From assembly GCA_963709395.1 (NCBI GenBank), contig CAVPWP010000009.1, positions 248,001-312,000 of the forward strand: a stretch of 64,000 nucleotides of DNA, read 5' to 3'. The notes under the pieces were generated by a model. That model was not told the DNA's origin. It saw nothing but the letters and a program-made list of their open reading frames with translations, and did no database searches. Of the stretch, positions 1 to 9,587 are shown piece after piece (within the stretch, counting starts at the first letter, position 1; each line of letters begins with the position of its first letter). Made by a program: the position numbers and the translations under genes. The stretch comes from CAVPWP01 sp963709395. Lineage in GTDB: Bacteria; Pseudomonadota; Alphaproteobacteria; Rhodobacterales; Rhodobacteraceae.

Positions 1-103
1 TCGCCGACGGAAGTGACGCCGAGGTCCGTAACAGGGATGTGCTTGGTTCCGGCGCCGTCGACCCCTACTTAGACTTACGCGCGCTGACGAAGGGTCTGGA
101 CGC

Positions 104-1597
104 ATGCGATTTCTCGGCCGGTCGCTGATCGGTGTCTTTCTTCTGGCGGTGACGATCGGCCTGCTTGCCATGGCGGGCGGTTCGGTCTGGCATGCGGTCG
201 ACGACCGGATGAACGCCGAGCCGCGCGCTATTCCGGCGCGCGAACGCATCTTCGCCGTCAACGTGGTGATGGTGGCTCCCCGGACAGTCACCCCCGAGGT
301 CGAGGTCTTCGGCGAGGTTCGAAGCCGCCGCCAGCTTGAACTGCGCGCCGCCGCTTCGGGCGAGGTCATCTTCCTGTCCGATCGCTTCGAGGACGGCGGG
401 ACGGTCGAGGCGGGCGAACTCCTGCTGCGCATCGACCCGTTCACGGCCCAATCGGCCCGCGATACCGCCGACGCCGACCTGCGCGATGCCGAGGCCGATC
501 TGGCCGATGCCCGCCGCGCCCTCGGGCTTGCCCGCGACGAACTGCTGGCCGCCGAAGACCAGGCGGCGCTGCGCGACCGGGCGCTGGCCCGGCAGCGCGA
601 TCTTCTGGCCCGCGGCGTGGGCACCGATGCGGCGGTCGAAACTGCCGAACTCGCCGTCTCGGCCGCGCGGCAGGCGGTGCTGTCGCGCCGTCAGGCGCTG
701 GCCCAGGCCGAGGCGCGCATCGACCAGGCCGAGACCACGCTCGACCGGCGCCGCATCGCGCTGGCCGAGGCCGACCGGACCCTCGCCGAGACCGAGGTCT
801 TCGCCGCCTTTCCCGGTATCCTGAACGATGTCGATCTGGTCGAGGGGCGGCTCGTGAACGCGAACGAGAGACTGGGCGAACTGATCGACCCCGAAGCGCT
901 TGAAGTCGCTTTCCGCGTCTCCACCGCGCAGTATGCGCGGCTTCTCGGACCCGATGGGCGCCTGCCGGACCTGCCGGTGACAGTCTCTCTCGATGTGCTC
1001 GGCCTCGACCTCACGACGACCGGAACGGTGACGCGCGAAAGCGCCGCCGTGGGTGCGGGGCAGACCGGGCGGCTTCTCTATGCCCGGCTCGACGACGCGC
1101 CGGGCTTCCGGCCGGGTGACTTCGTGTCGGTCACCATTTCCGAGCCGCCGCTCGACAATGTCGCCGTCCTGCCCGCCTCGGCGCTGTCGGCCACGGGGGA
1201 TGTCCTGGTGATCGGCGACGACGACCGGCTCGAAGTCGCAACGGTCGAGCTTCTGCGCCGCCAGGGCGACGAGGTTCTGGTGCGGGCCGACGCCATCGCC
1301 GGTGCCCGCGTGGTCGCCGAACGCACGCCGCTGCTGGGCGCGGGAATTCGCGTGCGCGAGCTTGAGCCCGTGCCGGCCGATGCCGGATCACCGGATGCCG
1401 CTCCGGGGGACGCTGCTGCTTTGGGCTCCGAGGACCTCGTGGAACTCGATCCCGACCGTCGGGCCCGGCTCGTGGCCTTCGTCGAGGCCAGCGCGGTCAT
1501 GCCCGACGAGGCCAAGGCCCGCATCCTCGCCCAGCTTGCGGAGGACCGGGTGCCGGCGCAGATGGTGGCGCGGATCGAATCCCGTATGGGGGGCTAG
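104..1597 (+). CDS. efflux RND transporter periplasmic adaptor (HlyD/MFP family)
   Basis: Membrane fusion protein that links an inner-membrane RND pump to an outer-membrane channel. The 497 aa product starts with an N-terminal membrane anchor (about residues 6-26). A lipoyl-like half follows (about 75-110), then a long Ala/Asp/Glu/Arg-rich coiled-coil hairpin (about 115-230) and beta-barrel and membrane-proximal parts. Past residue about 430 there is an unusual acidic, Pro/Ala-rich linker and a short helical tail that standard adaptors lack. The ATG at 104 has a GA-rich Shine-Dalgarno just upstream. The pump gene begins 4 nt after the stop, so the two form an operon. The substrate cannot be inferred. 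Confidence 0.88.
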   Translation: MRFLGRSLIGVFLLAVTIGLLAMAGGSVWHAVDDRMNAEPRAIPARERIFAVNVVMVAPRTVTPEVEVFGEVRSRRQLELRAAASGEVIFLSDRFEDGGTVEAGELLLRIDPFTAQSARDTADADLRDAEADLADARRALGLARDELLAAEDQAALRDRALARQRDLLARGVGTDAAVETAELAVSAARQAVLSRRQALAQAEARIDQAETTLDRRRIALAEADRTLAETEVFAAFPGILNDVDLVEGRLVNANERLGELIDPEALEVAFRVSTAQYARLLGPDGRLPDLPVTVSLDVLGLDLTTTGTVTRESAAVGAGQTGRLLYARLDDAPGFRPGDFVSVTISEPPLDNVAVLPASALSATGDVLVIGDDDRLEVATVELLRRQGDEVLVRADAIAGARVVAERTPLLGAGIRVRELEPVPADAGSPDAAPGDAAALGSEDLVELDPDRRARLVAFVEASAVMPDEAKARILAQLAEDRVPAQMVARIESRMGG

Positions 1598-1601
1598 GGC
1601 G

Positions 1602-4600
1602 ATGCTGCGCGGCAGGCTTTCAGGGGCGGCGGGGGGGCTTTTGTCCTATTTCGTGCGCCACCGGACGGCGGCGAACCTGCTTCTGGTGCTTCTTGTCGGG
1701 CTTGGCGTCGCCGCTTTTCCGAACATGCGGGCGCAGTATTTCCCCGACGTGGTGGTCGAACGGATCACCGTCGGCGTGACCTGGGAGGGGGCCGGCGCCG
1801 AAGAGGTCGACGCCGCCATCGTCCAGCTTCTCGAACCGGCCCTCCTGTCCGTCTCCGGGGTCGAGGCGACGTCCTCGACCTCGCGCGAGGGGGGCGCCTC
1901 GATCTCGCTCGAGTTTCAGCCGGGCTGGGACATGGCGCAGGCCGCCGACGACGTTCAACTGGCCGTCGACGGCATCCGCACCCTGCCCGACGATGCCGAG
2001 GACCCGACCGTCCGCCGCAGCTTCTGGAGCGACCGCGTCACGGACGTCGTGATCACCGGCCCCGTGGGCGTCGATCAGATCGCGCGCTTCGCCGACGAAT
2101 TCGTGGCGCGCCTTTTCGCCGAAGGCATCACCAACACCACGATCCGCGGGCTGGCCGCGCCGCAGGTCGTGATCGAGGTTCCGGCGCTGTCGCTGGTCCG
2201 CCACGACCTGACGCTGCGCGAGATCGCCGATGCCGTCGCCGGCGAGGCCGACGCCGCCCCGGCGGGCGATGTGGCCGGCACCGCGCGGGTGCGGGCCGGG
2301 GTGGCGCGACGCTCGGCCGACGAGATCGGCCAGATCGTCCTGCGCTCGGGCCTTGACGGGGCCACGTTGCGGATCGCGGATGTTGCGCTCGTGCGGGTCG
2401 ACGGGGTCGACCGGGAACGGAGCTATTTCGTGGGCACGGACCCCGCCATCTCGATCCGGGTCGACCGGACGGCGCAGGGCGACGCGGTCGAGATGCAGCG
2501 CGCGGTCGAACGGGTCGCGGCGGAAATGTCGGCCACCCTGCCCGAGGGGGTCCGGATCGACCTCATCCGCACCCGCGCCGAGCAGATCACCGGGCGGCTC
2601 GACCTTCTGCTCGAAAACGGGCTGATCGGTCTTGGGCTTGTCGTGGCGCTTCTGTTTCTCTTTCTCAACGCGCGCACGGCTTTCTGGGTCGCGGCGGGCA
2701 TTCCCGTCGCGATGACCGCGGCCATCGCGGTGATGTATGCCGCAGGTCTGACCTTCAACATGATCTCGCTTTTCGCGCTGATCATCACCTTGGGCATCGT
2801 CGTCGATGACGCCATCGTCGTGGGCGAGCATGCCGATTTCCGAACGCGGCGTCTGGGCGAGGACCCGGTGGCGGCCGCCGAAAACGCCGCCCGCCGCATG
2901 TTCCTTCCGGTCTTTGCGGCCACTCTGACCACGATCATCGCCTTCTTTGCCCTTGTCGCCGTCGGCGGGCAGTTCGGCGAGCTGATCGCCGATATCCCCT
3001 TTACCGTGATCGCTGTGCTGATCGCCTCGCTGATCGAATGCTTCCTGATCCTGCCCAACCACATGAGCCATGCACTGGCCCATTCCGCCCGCGAACACTG
3101 GTATGACTGGCCGTCGCGGCAGGTGAACCGCGGGTTTCGCTGGGTCCGTGACGTGCCGTTCCGCAGGCTCATGGCCCTGGTGATCTGGGCGCGCTATCCG
3201 GTGCTTGCGGGTGCGGTCGCGCTTCTGGCCTCGCAGGCGGCCCTGGTCATTTCTGGCGAGGTCCAGTGGCGGTTTTTCAACGCGCCCGAACAGGGATCGG
3301 TCTCGGGCAATTTCGCCATGGCGCCAGGCGCCACCCGCGAAGACACGCTCGAGATGATGCGCAACCTGCAACTGTCGGTCGAAGAGGTCGCCGCCCGCTA
3401 CGAGGCCGAACACGGGGTCAATCCGCTGGCCTATGTGCTGTCCGAGATCGGCGGCTCGACCGGGCGCGGGCTTGCAGGGGCCGACACCAAGGAACCCGAC
3501 CAGCTTGGTTCGATCGCGATCGAGCTGATCGACGCCGACCTGCGCCCGTTCTCGTCCTTCGAATTCGTGGCCGACCTTCAGGACAACGTGCGCCGCCACC
3601 CGATGCTCGAGACCGTCAGCTTCCGCGGCTGGCGCTCGGGTCCGGGGGGCGATGCGCTCGACGTCGAGATCTCGGGCGCTGCGGCCGCCGACCTCAAGGC
3701 CGCGGCCGAACGGCTGAAGACGGCCGTCCAGCGCCACCCCGAGGTGTCGGCGGTCGAGGACAGCATGTCCTACGACAAGGAGGAACTGATCCTCGAACTC
3801 ACCCCGCAGGGCCAGGCGCTGGGACTTCAGATCGACGCGCTGGGGCGCGTGCTGCGCGACAGCCTGAGCGGGATCGAGGCGGCGACCTTCCCCGACGGTC
3901 CCCGGTCCGCCGCGATCCGGGTCGAGCTTGCGGCGGGCGAATTGCGCGCCGACTTCATCGAGCGCGCGCAGGTCCGCACGCCCGAGGGCGCCTATGTGCC
4001 GCTTGCCGACGTGGTCACCGTCGACCGCCGCACCGGGTTCTCGACCGTCCGGCGCGAGAACGGCGTGCGCCTCTTGTCGGTCACGGGCGATATCTCCGAG
4101 GACGATCCCGCGCGCGCCGAAGAGATCATGACCGAACTGCGCGAGGTCCTCCTTCCCGCCATCGAAGAGGAATTCGGGGTCGCCACCCGCGTGGCCGGGC
4201 TGGCCGAGCAGGAGCGCGCCTTTCTCAGCGATGCCATGACCGGGCTGATCCTGTGCCTTGCGGGCATCTTCCTTGTCCTCGCCTGGGTGTTCTCGAGCTG
4301 GACCCGGCCGCTCGTCGTGATGGCGATCATCCCCTTCGGCCTCGTCGGCGCGATCTGGGGCCACGCGCATTGGGGCGTGCCGCTCAGCATGTTCTCGGTC
4401 GTGGGGCTGATCGGGATGGTGGGGATCATCATCAACGATTCCATCGTGCTGGTGACGACCATCGACGACTACGCCGAAAGCCGCGGCCTGATGCCCGCCA
4501 TCGTGGATGGCGCGGCGGACAGGTTGCGTCCCGGTCCTTCTGACCACGCTGACCACGGTCCTCGGCCTCGCGCCGCTGTTGTTCGAGACCTCGGAACAGG

Positions 4601-5013
4601 CGCAGTTCCTCAAGCCCACGGTGATCACGCTGGTCTACGGGCTTGGCTTCGGGATGGTCCTCGTGCTGCTGGTCGTGCCGGCACTTCTGGCCGCGCAGCA
4701 CGATATCCGCACGCGCATCGACTCGGCCCGCCGGGCCGTGACCGCGCCCGGACGCGGCGGGCTGGCCGGCGTGTCGGCCCTGACCCTCGCGGCGCTGACG
4801 GCGGTGTGGTTCGCCCTGACGCTCGGGGCGCAGATCGTGACCGGGTCGCCTGCATCGGTGCTTGGCGCGCTTCTGCCCGCCGGGTCATCCGGGTCTGTGT
4901 TCCTGCTGTTCGTGGGAGGCGCCTTGGCGCTTCTGGCCCTTGTCTGGGCGGGCGCGATGCTTGCCGCAAGCCTGCGCCGGTCGGGACGGCACCGGGAAAC
5001 GCCGGCGCCCTGA
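1602..5013 (+). CDS. efflux RND transporter permease subunit, interrupted by a +1 frameshift near 4533
   Basis: Proton-driven inner-membrane RND pump, partner of the adaptor just upstream. The reading frame from ATG 1602 gives the N-terminal helix, the porter domain and TM4 with the proton-relay signature GIVVDDAIVV. It continues to the second half (GMVGIIINDSIVLVTTIDDY). At about 4531-4535 the frame breaks. The C-terminal part (VLLTTLTTVLGLAPLLFETS, then the last helices) is in the next frame up to 5013. Removing one G in the run CCCGGTCC restores a continuous protein of about 1136 aa, normal for the family. The C-terminus carries two extra hydrophobic segments. Either the pump is truncated or the base is a sequence error; I favour error. 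Confidence 0.85.
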
Positions 5014-5026
5014 TTTCAGAGAGACC

Positions 5027-5839
5027 CTAGCCGCAGCCCTGGATATCCACCGCTTGCCCGTTCGAGATCACGGTGAAGCGCAGCGCGTCGCGTTCCAGCG
5101 CGAAGGGCGCCGCTTCTGGTGGAACAATGTCGGCCACGGCCTGCAGCGTCGCACCCCGGCGCGTTACCTCCGGTTCCGATACCCAGACCGGCGCACCGGT
5201 CAGCTCGACAACCGTTTCCTCGTCCGCGCCAAGCTGCGGCATCGTGATGGTCGCGGTCAGCCGGAGCCCGTCCGAAATCGGGTCGATCTCACACTCGACC
5301 TCCTGCACCCCGGCCTCGTTGCGGGTCATGGGCCGGTCGTCCAGCGCCGCCGCGATTCGCGGGTCCGACACGCCCTCGGGCGCCAGCTCGGCGGCGACCA
5401 CAAGGCTGACGGGAACGCAGATATCCTCGCAGACGCCGATGTCGATCCGACCTGACACCGCGATGGGCGCACCGTCGTCGGCGGGGCGAAACTCGATCGG
5501 GATCGTCACGACCTCGGAATAGCCGACCGACCGCATCCCGTTGAGATAAAAGACCTCGGGCACCGGCCAGGACAGCGTCACGCCCGAGAGGTTCCCGGAC
5601 CCGGTCCAGTCGAACAGCGGGGGTATGCCACCGTCACCCGGCGCGCGCCAATAGGTTTTCCAGCCGGGCGCCAGCGTGAGGCGCAATGCCGACATATGCA
5701 CGCCATTCTCCATCCGCCATCCGTTCAGCATCTCGGCCCGGACCATATCGCCGGGCACCTGCGCCGAAGCTGTGAAGGCCATTGGCAGCGCGAACGGAAC
5801 GGCGGCAATCGCACGAAGAAGGCATTTGGTGTTCATCAT
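5027..5839 (-). CDS. DsbD alpha-like (protein-disulfide reductase N-terminal) domain protein
   Basis: Exported protein of 270 aa with an N-terminal signal peptide ending near SAQ (about residue 27). The fold resembles the periplasmic N-terminal domain of DsbD/ScsB: a YWRAPGDGG segment and a conserved cysteine pair in GVCEDICVP (about residue 140). No transmembrane domain or C-terminal thioredoxin domain follows, so this is a stand-alone alpha domain. It probably receives or passes electrons in periplasmic thiol exchange with a separate membrane partner that is not in this window. Two adjacent ATG codons (5839 and 5836) are possible starts. It converges on the RND pump and is divergent from yqgE. 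Confidence 0.8.
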   Translation of the reverse strand: MMNTKCLLRAIAAVPFALPMAFTASAQVPGDMVRAEMLNGWRMENGVHMSALRLTLAPGWKTYWRAPGDGGIPPLFDWTGSGNLSGVTLSWPVPEVFYLNGMRSVGYSEVVTIPIEFRPADDGAPIAVSGRIDIGVCEDICVPVSLVVAAELAPEGVSDPRIAAALDDRPMTRNEAGVQEVECEIDPISDGLRLTATITMPQLGADEETVVELTGAPVWVSEPEVTRRGATLQAVADIVPPEAAPFALERDALRFTVISNGQAVDIQGCG

Positions 5840-5964
5840 CCATCGGTAATTATGGCTTTGGCCGCCGGATGGAAATCACTTTACGGCGATGAAAACGGTG
5901 GCGGATCGCGGCTCGGACTGCGCGGCCCTTGCCCTTCGGTCGCGTCGGGCACAGACTTCGGCAC

Positions 5965-6537
5965 ATGACAGATGCCCCCGCCTACGGTCTGACCGGACAG
6001 ATCCTCATCGCCATGCCCGGCATGGGTGACCCGCGTTTCGACAAGAGCGTCGTCTTCCTGTGCGATCACTCCGAGAAGGGCGCGATGGGCCTTATCGTCA
6101 ACAAGCCCCTGCCGGAGGTGCGCTTTTCCGAGCTGGTCGAGCAGCTGGGAATCGACGCGGATGGAGCGGTGCCCAACCTTCCGGTCCATTTCGGCGGGCC
6201 GGTCGAGACCGGGCGCGGGTTCGTGCTTCATTCGGGGGACTACGGGGTGGAGGGCGCGACGCTGCGGGTCGACGCGCAATTCGGCATGACCGCCACGCTC
6301 GAGGTGGTGCAGGACATCGCCTGTGGCCGAGGCCCCGACCGTGCGATCTTCGCTCTGGGCTATGCCGGGTGGGGGCCGGGCCAGCTTGACTCCGAGATCC
6401 GGCAGAACGGCTGGCTGACCGCGCCGGCGACAGGCGATATCGTGTTTTCCCGCGACGGCGGCGGCAAGTGGGCAGCCGCCCTCAAGACCCTCGGCGTCGA
6501 GGCAGTCAGCCTATCGGGGGCCGCCGGCCGCGCCTGA
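5965..6537 (+). CDS. YqgE/AlgH family protein (UPF0301)
   Basis: Member of the YqgE/AlgH (DUF179) family, 190 aa from ATG 5965. Family hallmarks are LTGQILIAMPGMGDPRF at the N-terminus, VVFLCDHSEKGAMGLIVNKP, HFGGPVETGRGFVLHS and FALGYAGWGPGQLDSEI. The biochemical role of the family is unsettled. The start at 5965 is preferred to an upstream in-frame codon because it places the family N-terminus (MTDAPAYGLTG) correctly. The 3' end overlaps the end of the convergent tsaC gene by 27 nt. Confidence 0.92.
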   Translation: MTDAPAYGLTGQILIAMPGMGDPRFDKSVVFLCDHSEKGAMGLIVNKPLPEVRFSELVEQLGIDADGAVPNLPVHFGGPVETGRGFVLHSGDYGVEGATLRVDAQFGMTATLEVVQDIACGRGPDRAIFALGYAGWGPGQLDSEIRQNGWLTAPATGDIVFSRDGGGKWAAALKTLGVEAVSLSGAAGRA

Positions 6538-7524
6538 GCCTCCACCGCCTGACCCTCCACCGCCTGAGCCGTCGCGCGGGGCCGCCGCCCGTCGCAGCCG
6601 GTCGTTGATCGCAAGCCCAAGCCCGGTTTCGGGAATGGGCGACACGGCGATGGTCTTTGCCCCATCGTCATCAAGCGCCCGCAGACAGGCGAAGAGATTC
6701 GCCGCTGCTTCGGCCAGATCGGCCGAGGGCGACAGGTTCAACGCGGCCGCCCCGACCGGCCCGAAGCCCAGAAGCACCTCGCCGGGGCGAAGGGTCACCG
6801 CGTTCAGCCGTAGCTCCGCCCGAGGCGCATAGTGCGATGCAAGCTGCCCCGGCGACACGGGGCGGGCTGGGTCCGCACCGGGCCGATCCAGCGCGGTGCC
6901 CAGGCAGGCCTCGATCGCCTCTGCCGGCAGCCCGCCAGGGCGCAGAAGCCGCGCGCCGTCAAGAAGCCCGACAATGGTCGATTCCACCCCGACCGTGCAG
7001 GCGCCGCCGTCGATCACCGCGTCGATCCGTCCTGCGAGCCCGTCAATCACGTGCATGGCCGTCGTCGGGCTGACCTGCCCGGAGAGGTTGGCCGACGGCG
7101 CGGCCAGGGGAAGCCCCGAGGCCGTCAACAGCGCCCGCGCCACCGGGTGCGCGGGCATCCTCAACGCCACCGAGGTCTGTCCCGCTGTCACCGCCTCGGC
7201 GATCCCGGCATCTGGGCGCAACGGCAGGACCAGCGTCAGCGGTCCGGGCCAGAAGGCGCCCGCCAGCGCCTCGGCCCGCGCATCGAACACCGCGACCTCA
7301 CGGGCCATGCCGATGTCGGCCACATGCACGATCAGTGGATTGTGGGCCGGACGCCCCTTGGCCTCAAAGATCCCGGCCACCGCGCGCGCATCCTGCGCAT
7401 TCGCGCCCAGGCCGTAGACCGTCTCGGTCGGAAAGGCGACAAGCCCGCCCGCGCGCAGGATCCCGGCCGCCCGCGCGATATCCGCCGGGGCATCGCTCAG
7501 CCGTCGTGTCTTGCGGTCGGTCAT
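6511..7524 (-). CDS. tsaC: L-threonylcarbamoyladenylate synthase (TsaC/Sua5 type)
   Basis: Makes threonylcarbamoyl-AMP for the t6A37 modification of ANN-decoding tRNAs. The 337 aa protein has the YrdC domain (FPTETVYGLGANAQD, KGRPAHNPLIVHV, LPLAAPSANLSGQ). A linker with the Sua5 motif SPGQLASHYAPRAEL and a C-terminal Sua5 domain follow, so it is Sua5-like rather than short TsaC. The last ~20 residues are a Gly/Ser tail containing two GGGGS units. That tail is encoded by a short tandem repeat (about 6531-6575) overlapping the end of yqgE, and it is probably a recent extension of no catalytic importance. Confidence 0.92.
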   Translation of the reverse strand: MTDRKTRRLSDAPADIARAAGILRAGGLVAFPTETVYGLGANAQDARAVAGIFEAKGRPAHNPLIVHVADIGMAREVAVFDARAEALAGAFWPGPLTLVLPLRPDAGIAEAVTAGQTSVALRMPAHPVARALLTASGLPLAAPSANLSGQVSPTTAMHVIDGLAGRIDAVIDGGACTVGVESTIVGLLDGARLLRPGGLPAEAIEACLGTALDRPGADPARPVSPGQLASHYAPRAELRLNAVTLRPGEVLLGFGPVGAAALNLSPSADLAEAAANLFACLRALDDDGAKTIAVSPIPETGLGLAINDRLRRAAAPRDGSGGGGSGGGGSGAAGGPR

Positions 7525-7669
7525 GGCCGTGACGCTGCGTCCCTGTTGCCGTGCCCGGCCGGGTCATGGGACCACCAACCAGAGCTTGGAGGGCCTTAGC
7601 GGCCTCGGCGGGCCTTGCCAAGTCACTGCGCCGGGGCTTAGGGGAACGCAGCATGACCGATCTTCCTGC

Positions 7670-8737
7670 ATGAGCGCGGGTCCCGCCGCCGAAATCCGTT
7701 ACCCGATCTCGGACCCGCCCGGCGAAGCCGAGGCGACCGAGATTGCGCCCGGCATCCTCTGGCTGCGCCTGCCGCTGCCGATGGCGCTGACTCATGTGAA
7801 CGTCTACGCGCTTGACGACGGCGATGGCTGGACGCTCGTGGATACCGGGCTTGGCACCGAGACGCTGCGCGCTCTCTGGGGACGGATCCTGGCGGGGCCG
7901 CTTGCCGGTCGTCCGGTGAACCGGGTGATCGTTACCCATCACCATCCCGACCACATCGGTCTTGCAGGCTGGTTCCAGAGCGCACACGGGGCCGAGCTTT
8001 GGACGACCCGCACCGCCTGGCTCTACGCGCGGATGCTGACGCTTGATGAACAGGCGCTGCCTGCGCCCCAGACCCTCGATTTCTGGCGCGGGGCCGGTAT
8101 GCCCGCAGCGATGCTCACCCAGCGTGCCGCCGAGCGACCGTTCAACTTCTGCGACGTCGTCGCTCCCTTGCCGATTGGCTTTCGCCGCATCGCCGAAGGC
8201 GATGTGATCGCGGCGGGCGGGCGGACCTGGGACGTGCGGATCGGCAACGGCCACGCCCCCGAACACGCCACGCTCTGGTCGCGCGACGACGCGGTCGTTA
8301 TCGGGGGCGACCAGCTTTTGCCGTCGATCTCGCCCAATCTCGGGGCCTACGCCACCGAGCCCGAGGGCGATCCGGTGGCCGAATGGATGGAGGCCTGCGC
8401 GCGTCTGGCGGCCTTTGCCACGCCCGACCAGCTTGTCTTGCCGGGCCACAAGCTGCCCTATCGCGGCCTGCCGACGCGGCTGCGGCAACTGGCACAGAAC
8501 CACGATGGCGCCTTGGCCCGGCTGCGCGCGTTTCTTGTCGAACCCCGCACTGCCGTCGACTGCTTCCAGCCGCTTTTCCTGCGCGAGATCCGGCCCGGCG
8601 AGTTCGACCTCGCCATGGTCGAGGCGATGGCCCATGTCCTTCACCTCTGGCACCTGGGCGAGGTGACGCGCACCCGCCGCGATGATGGCGCATGGCTCTG
8701 GCAGATTGCGGCGATCGGCCCCGCCAAGGGGTCGTGA
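7670..8737 (+). CDS. MBL-fold metallo-hydrolase
   Basis: Metallo-beta-lactamase-fold hydrolase of about 355 aa. Metal-binding motifs are visible: THHHPDHIG (HxHxDH), then a His in GNGHAPEHATLWS, an Asp in VVIGGDQLLPSISPN and a His in LPGHKLPYRG. It resembles the glyoxalase II/hydroxyacyl hydrolase branch with a C-terminal helical domain, but the substrate is not deducible. ATG 7670 was chosen because the protein then begins MSAGPAAEIRYP; the upstream in-frame stretch reads like non-coding sequence. It is divergent from tsaC across about 145 nt. Confidence 0.88.
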   Translation: MSAGPAAEIRYPISDPPGEAEATEIAPGILWLRLPLPMALTHVNVYALDDGDGWTLVDTGLGTETLRALWGRILAGPLAGRPVNRVIVTHHHPDHIGLAGWFQSAHGAELWTTRTAWLYARMLTLDEQALPAPQTLDFWRGAGMPAAMLTQRAAERPFNFCDVVAPLPIGFRRIAEGDVIAAGGRTWDVRIGNGHAPEHATLWSRDDAVVIGGDQLLPSISPNLGAYATEPEGDPVAEWMEACARLAAFATPDQLVLPGHKLPYRGLPTRLRQLAQNHDGALARLRAFLVEPRTAVDCFQPLFLREIRPGEFDLAMVEAMAHVLHLWHLGEVTRTRRDDGAWLWQIAAIGPAKGS

Positions 8738-8791
8738 CACCGCCGTCCCGATGCGGTATCGCAGCCTCTAGACAAGAGACGGAGATACCAA

Positions 8792-8932
8792 ATGGCCGAC
8801 AAGCAGCACGAGCCGGGCTCGATGGACATCACCGAGCAGGAGAAGGCCTTCAACGGCTTCATGCGCTGGGTCACGAACACGACCATCGTGATCATCGCCA
8901 TCCTTGTCTTCCTCGCCATCTTCGCCCGCTAG
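8792..8932 (+). CDS. ctaH: aa3-type cytochrome c oxidase subunit IV (46 aa)
   Basis: Tiny single-span inner-membrane subunit of the aa3 cytochrome c oxidase. The 46 aa product has a polar N-terminus, the GSMDI segment that parallels GEMDI in Paracoccus subunit IV, an aromatic FNGFMRW region and one hydrophobic helix (about residues 30-45) ending FAR. A good Shine-Dalgarno (GACGGAGATA) precedes the ATG. The gene stands alone between an MBL hydrolase and a lipoprotein, as is typical, away from the main oxidase genes. It is not essential for core catalysis in Paracoccus. Recognition rests on length, topology and the MDI motif. Confidence 0.85.
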   Translation: MADKQHEPGSMDITEQEKAFNGFMRWVTNTTIVIIAILVFLAIFAR

Positions 8933-8948
8933 GCCGGGACGCGCCTTG

Positions 8949-9587
8949 ATGAGACGCCCCGTTGCGGGCCTGTTGGGGCTGTGTTTTCTTGCGCTTGCCG
9001 CCTGTGGGGGGCCGGCACAACCGCTCTGGGCGCCCGACGACGAGGTCGCCCGCTGGTCGCATCCCAATGACGGTCCGGCCCGCGTCACGGTCTTCACGGT
9101 CCTGAGCAACGAGAACGGCTCGGGGCTGCATACCGGGCTGATGATCGCAGGGGACGAGCGCGTCCTCTTCGATCCGGCGGGCACGTTCAAACATCCCCAC
9201 GCCCCCGAGCGCAACGATGTCCTTTACGGCATCAGCGACCAGGTGCTTGACGTCTATATCGACTACCACGCCCGCGAGAGCTTCGATGTCCAGATCCAGG
9301 AGCTCGATATCGACCCGGCGACCGCGCAACGCCTGATCGCGCAGGTCGAGGCCTACGGTGCAGTGCCCAAGGCGCAATGCTCTTTGGCGATCTCGCGTGT
9401 GCTGTCCGAAACCCCGGGGTTCGGGACGGTGACGCCCGGCTATTTTCCCAAACGCATCGCCCAATCGATGGACCAACTGCCCGGTGTGCGCACGCGGGTC
9501 GTGACGGACGACGATGCCAACGACAACCACGGTGTTCTCTTTGTCGCCGCGCGGGACGCTCAGGCAAGCAGGGCCAACGCCGAGTAA
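8949..9587 (+). CDS. putative lipoprotein with papain-like (permuted NlpC/P60-type) features
   Basis: The product (212 aa from ATG 8949) has a lipoprotein signal peptide with lipobox LAAC at about residue 19. The mature part contains a His in SGLHTGLMI and, further on, a Cys in KAQCSLAISRVLS. This His-then-Cys order resembles circularly permuted NlpC/P60 or YiiX-like papain-fold hydrolases. I infer a cell-wall or lipid hydrolase fold, but the family is not confirmed. It starts 16 nt after the oxidase subunit IV gene. It converges on azlD and overlaps it by 28 nt. Confidence 0.65.
   Translation: MRRPVAGLLGLCFLALAACGGPAQPLWAPDDEVARWSHPNDGPARVTVFTVLSNENGSGLHTGLMIAGDERVLFDPAGTFKHPHAPERNDVLYGISDQVLDVYIDYHARESFDVQIQELDIDPATAQRLIAQVEAYGAVPKAQCSLAISRVLSETPGFGTVTPGYFPKRIAQSMDQLPGVRTRVVTDDDANDNHGVLFVAARDAQASRANAE

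Noticed and set aside
1..103. End of an upstream gene at the window edge
   Set aside because: Two plus-strand frames are open for part of this stretch, but neither can be assigned from so few codons.
1620..4628. Very long minus-strand open frame opposite the RND pump
   Set aside because: Its translation is low-complexity His/Arg/Asp/Gly-rich and has no domain; it is the usual GC-rich shadow of the plus-strand gene.
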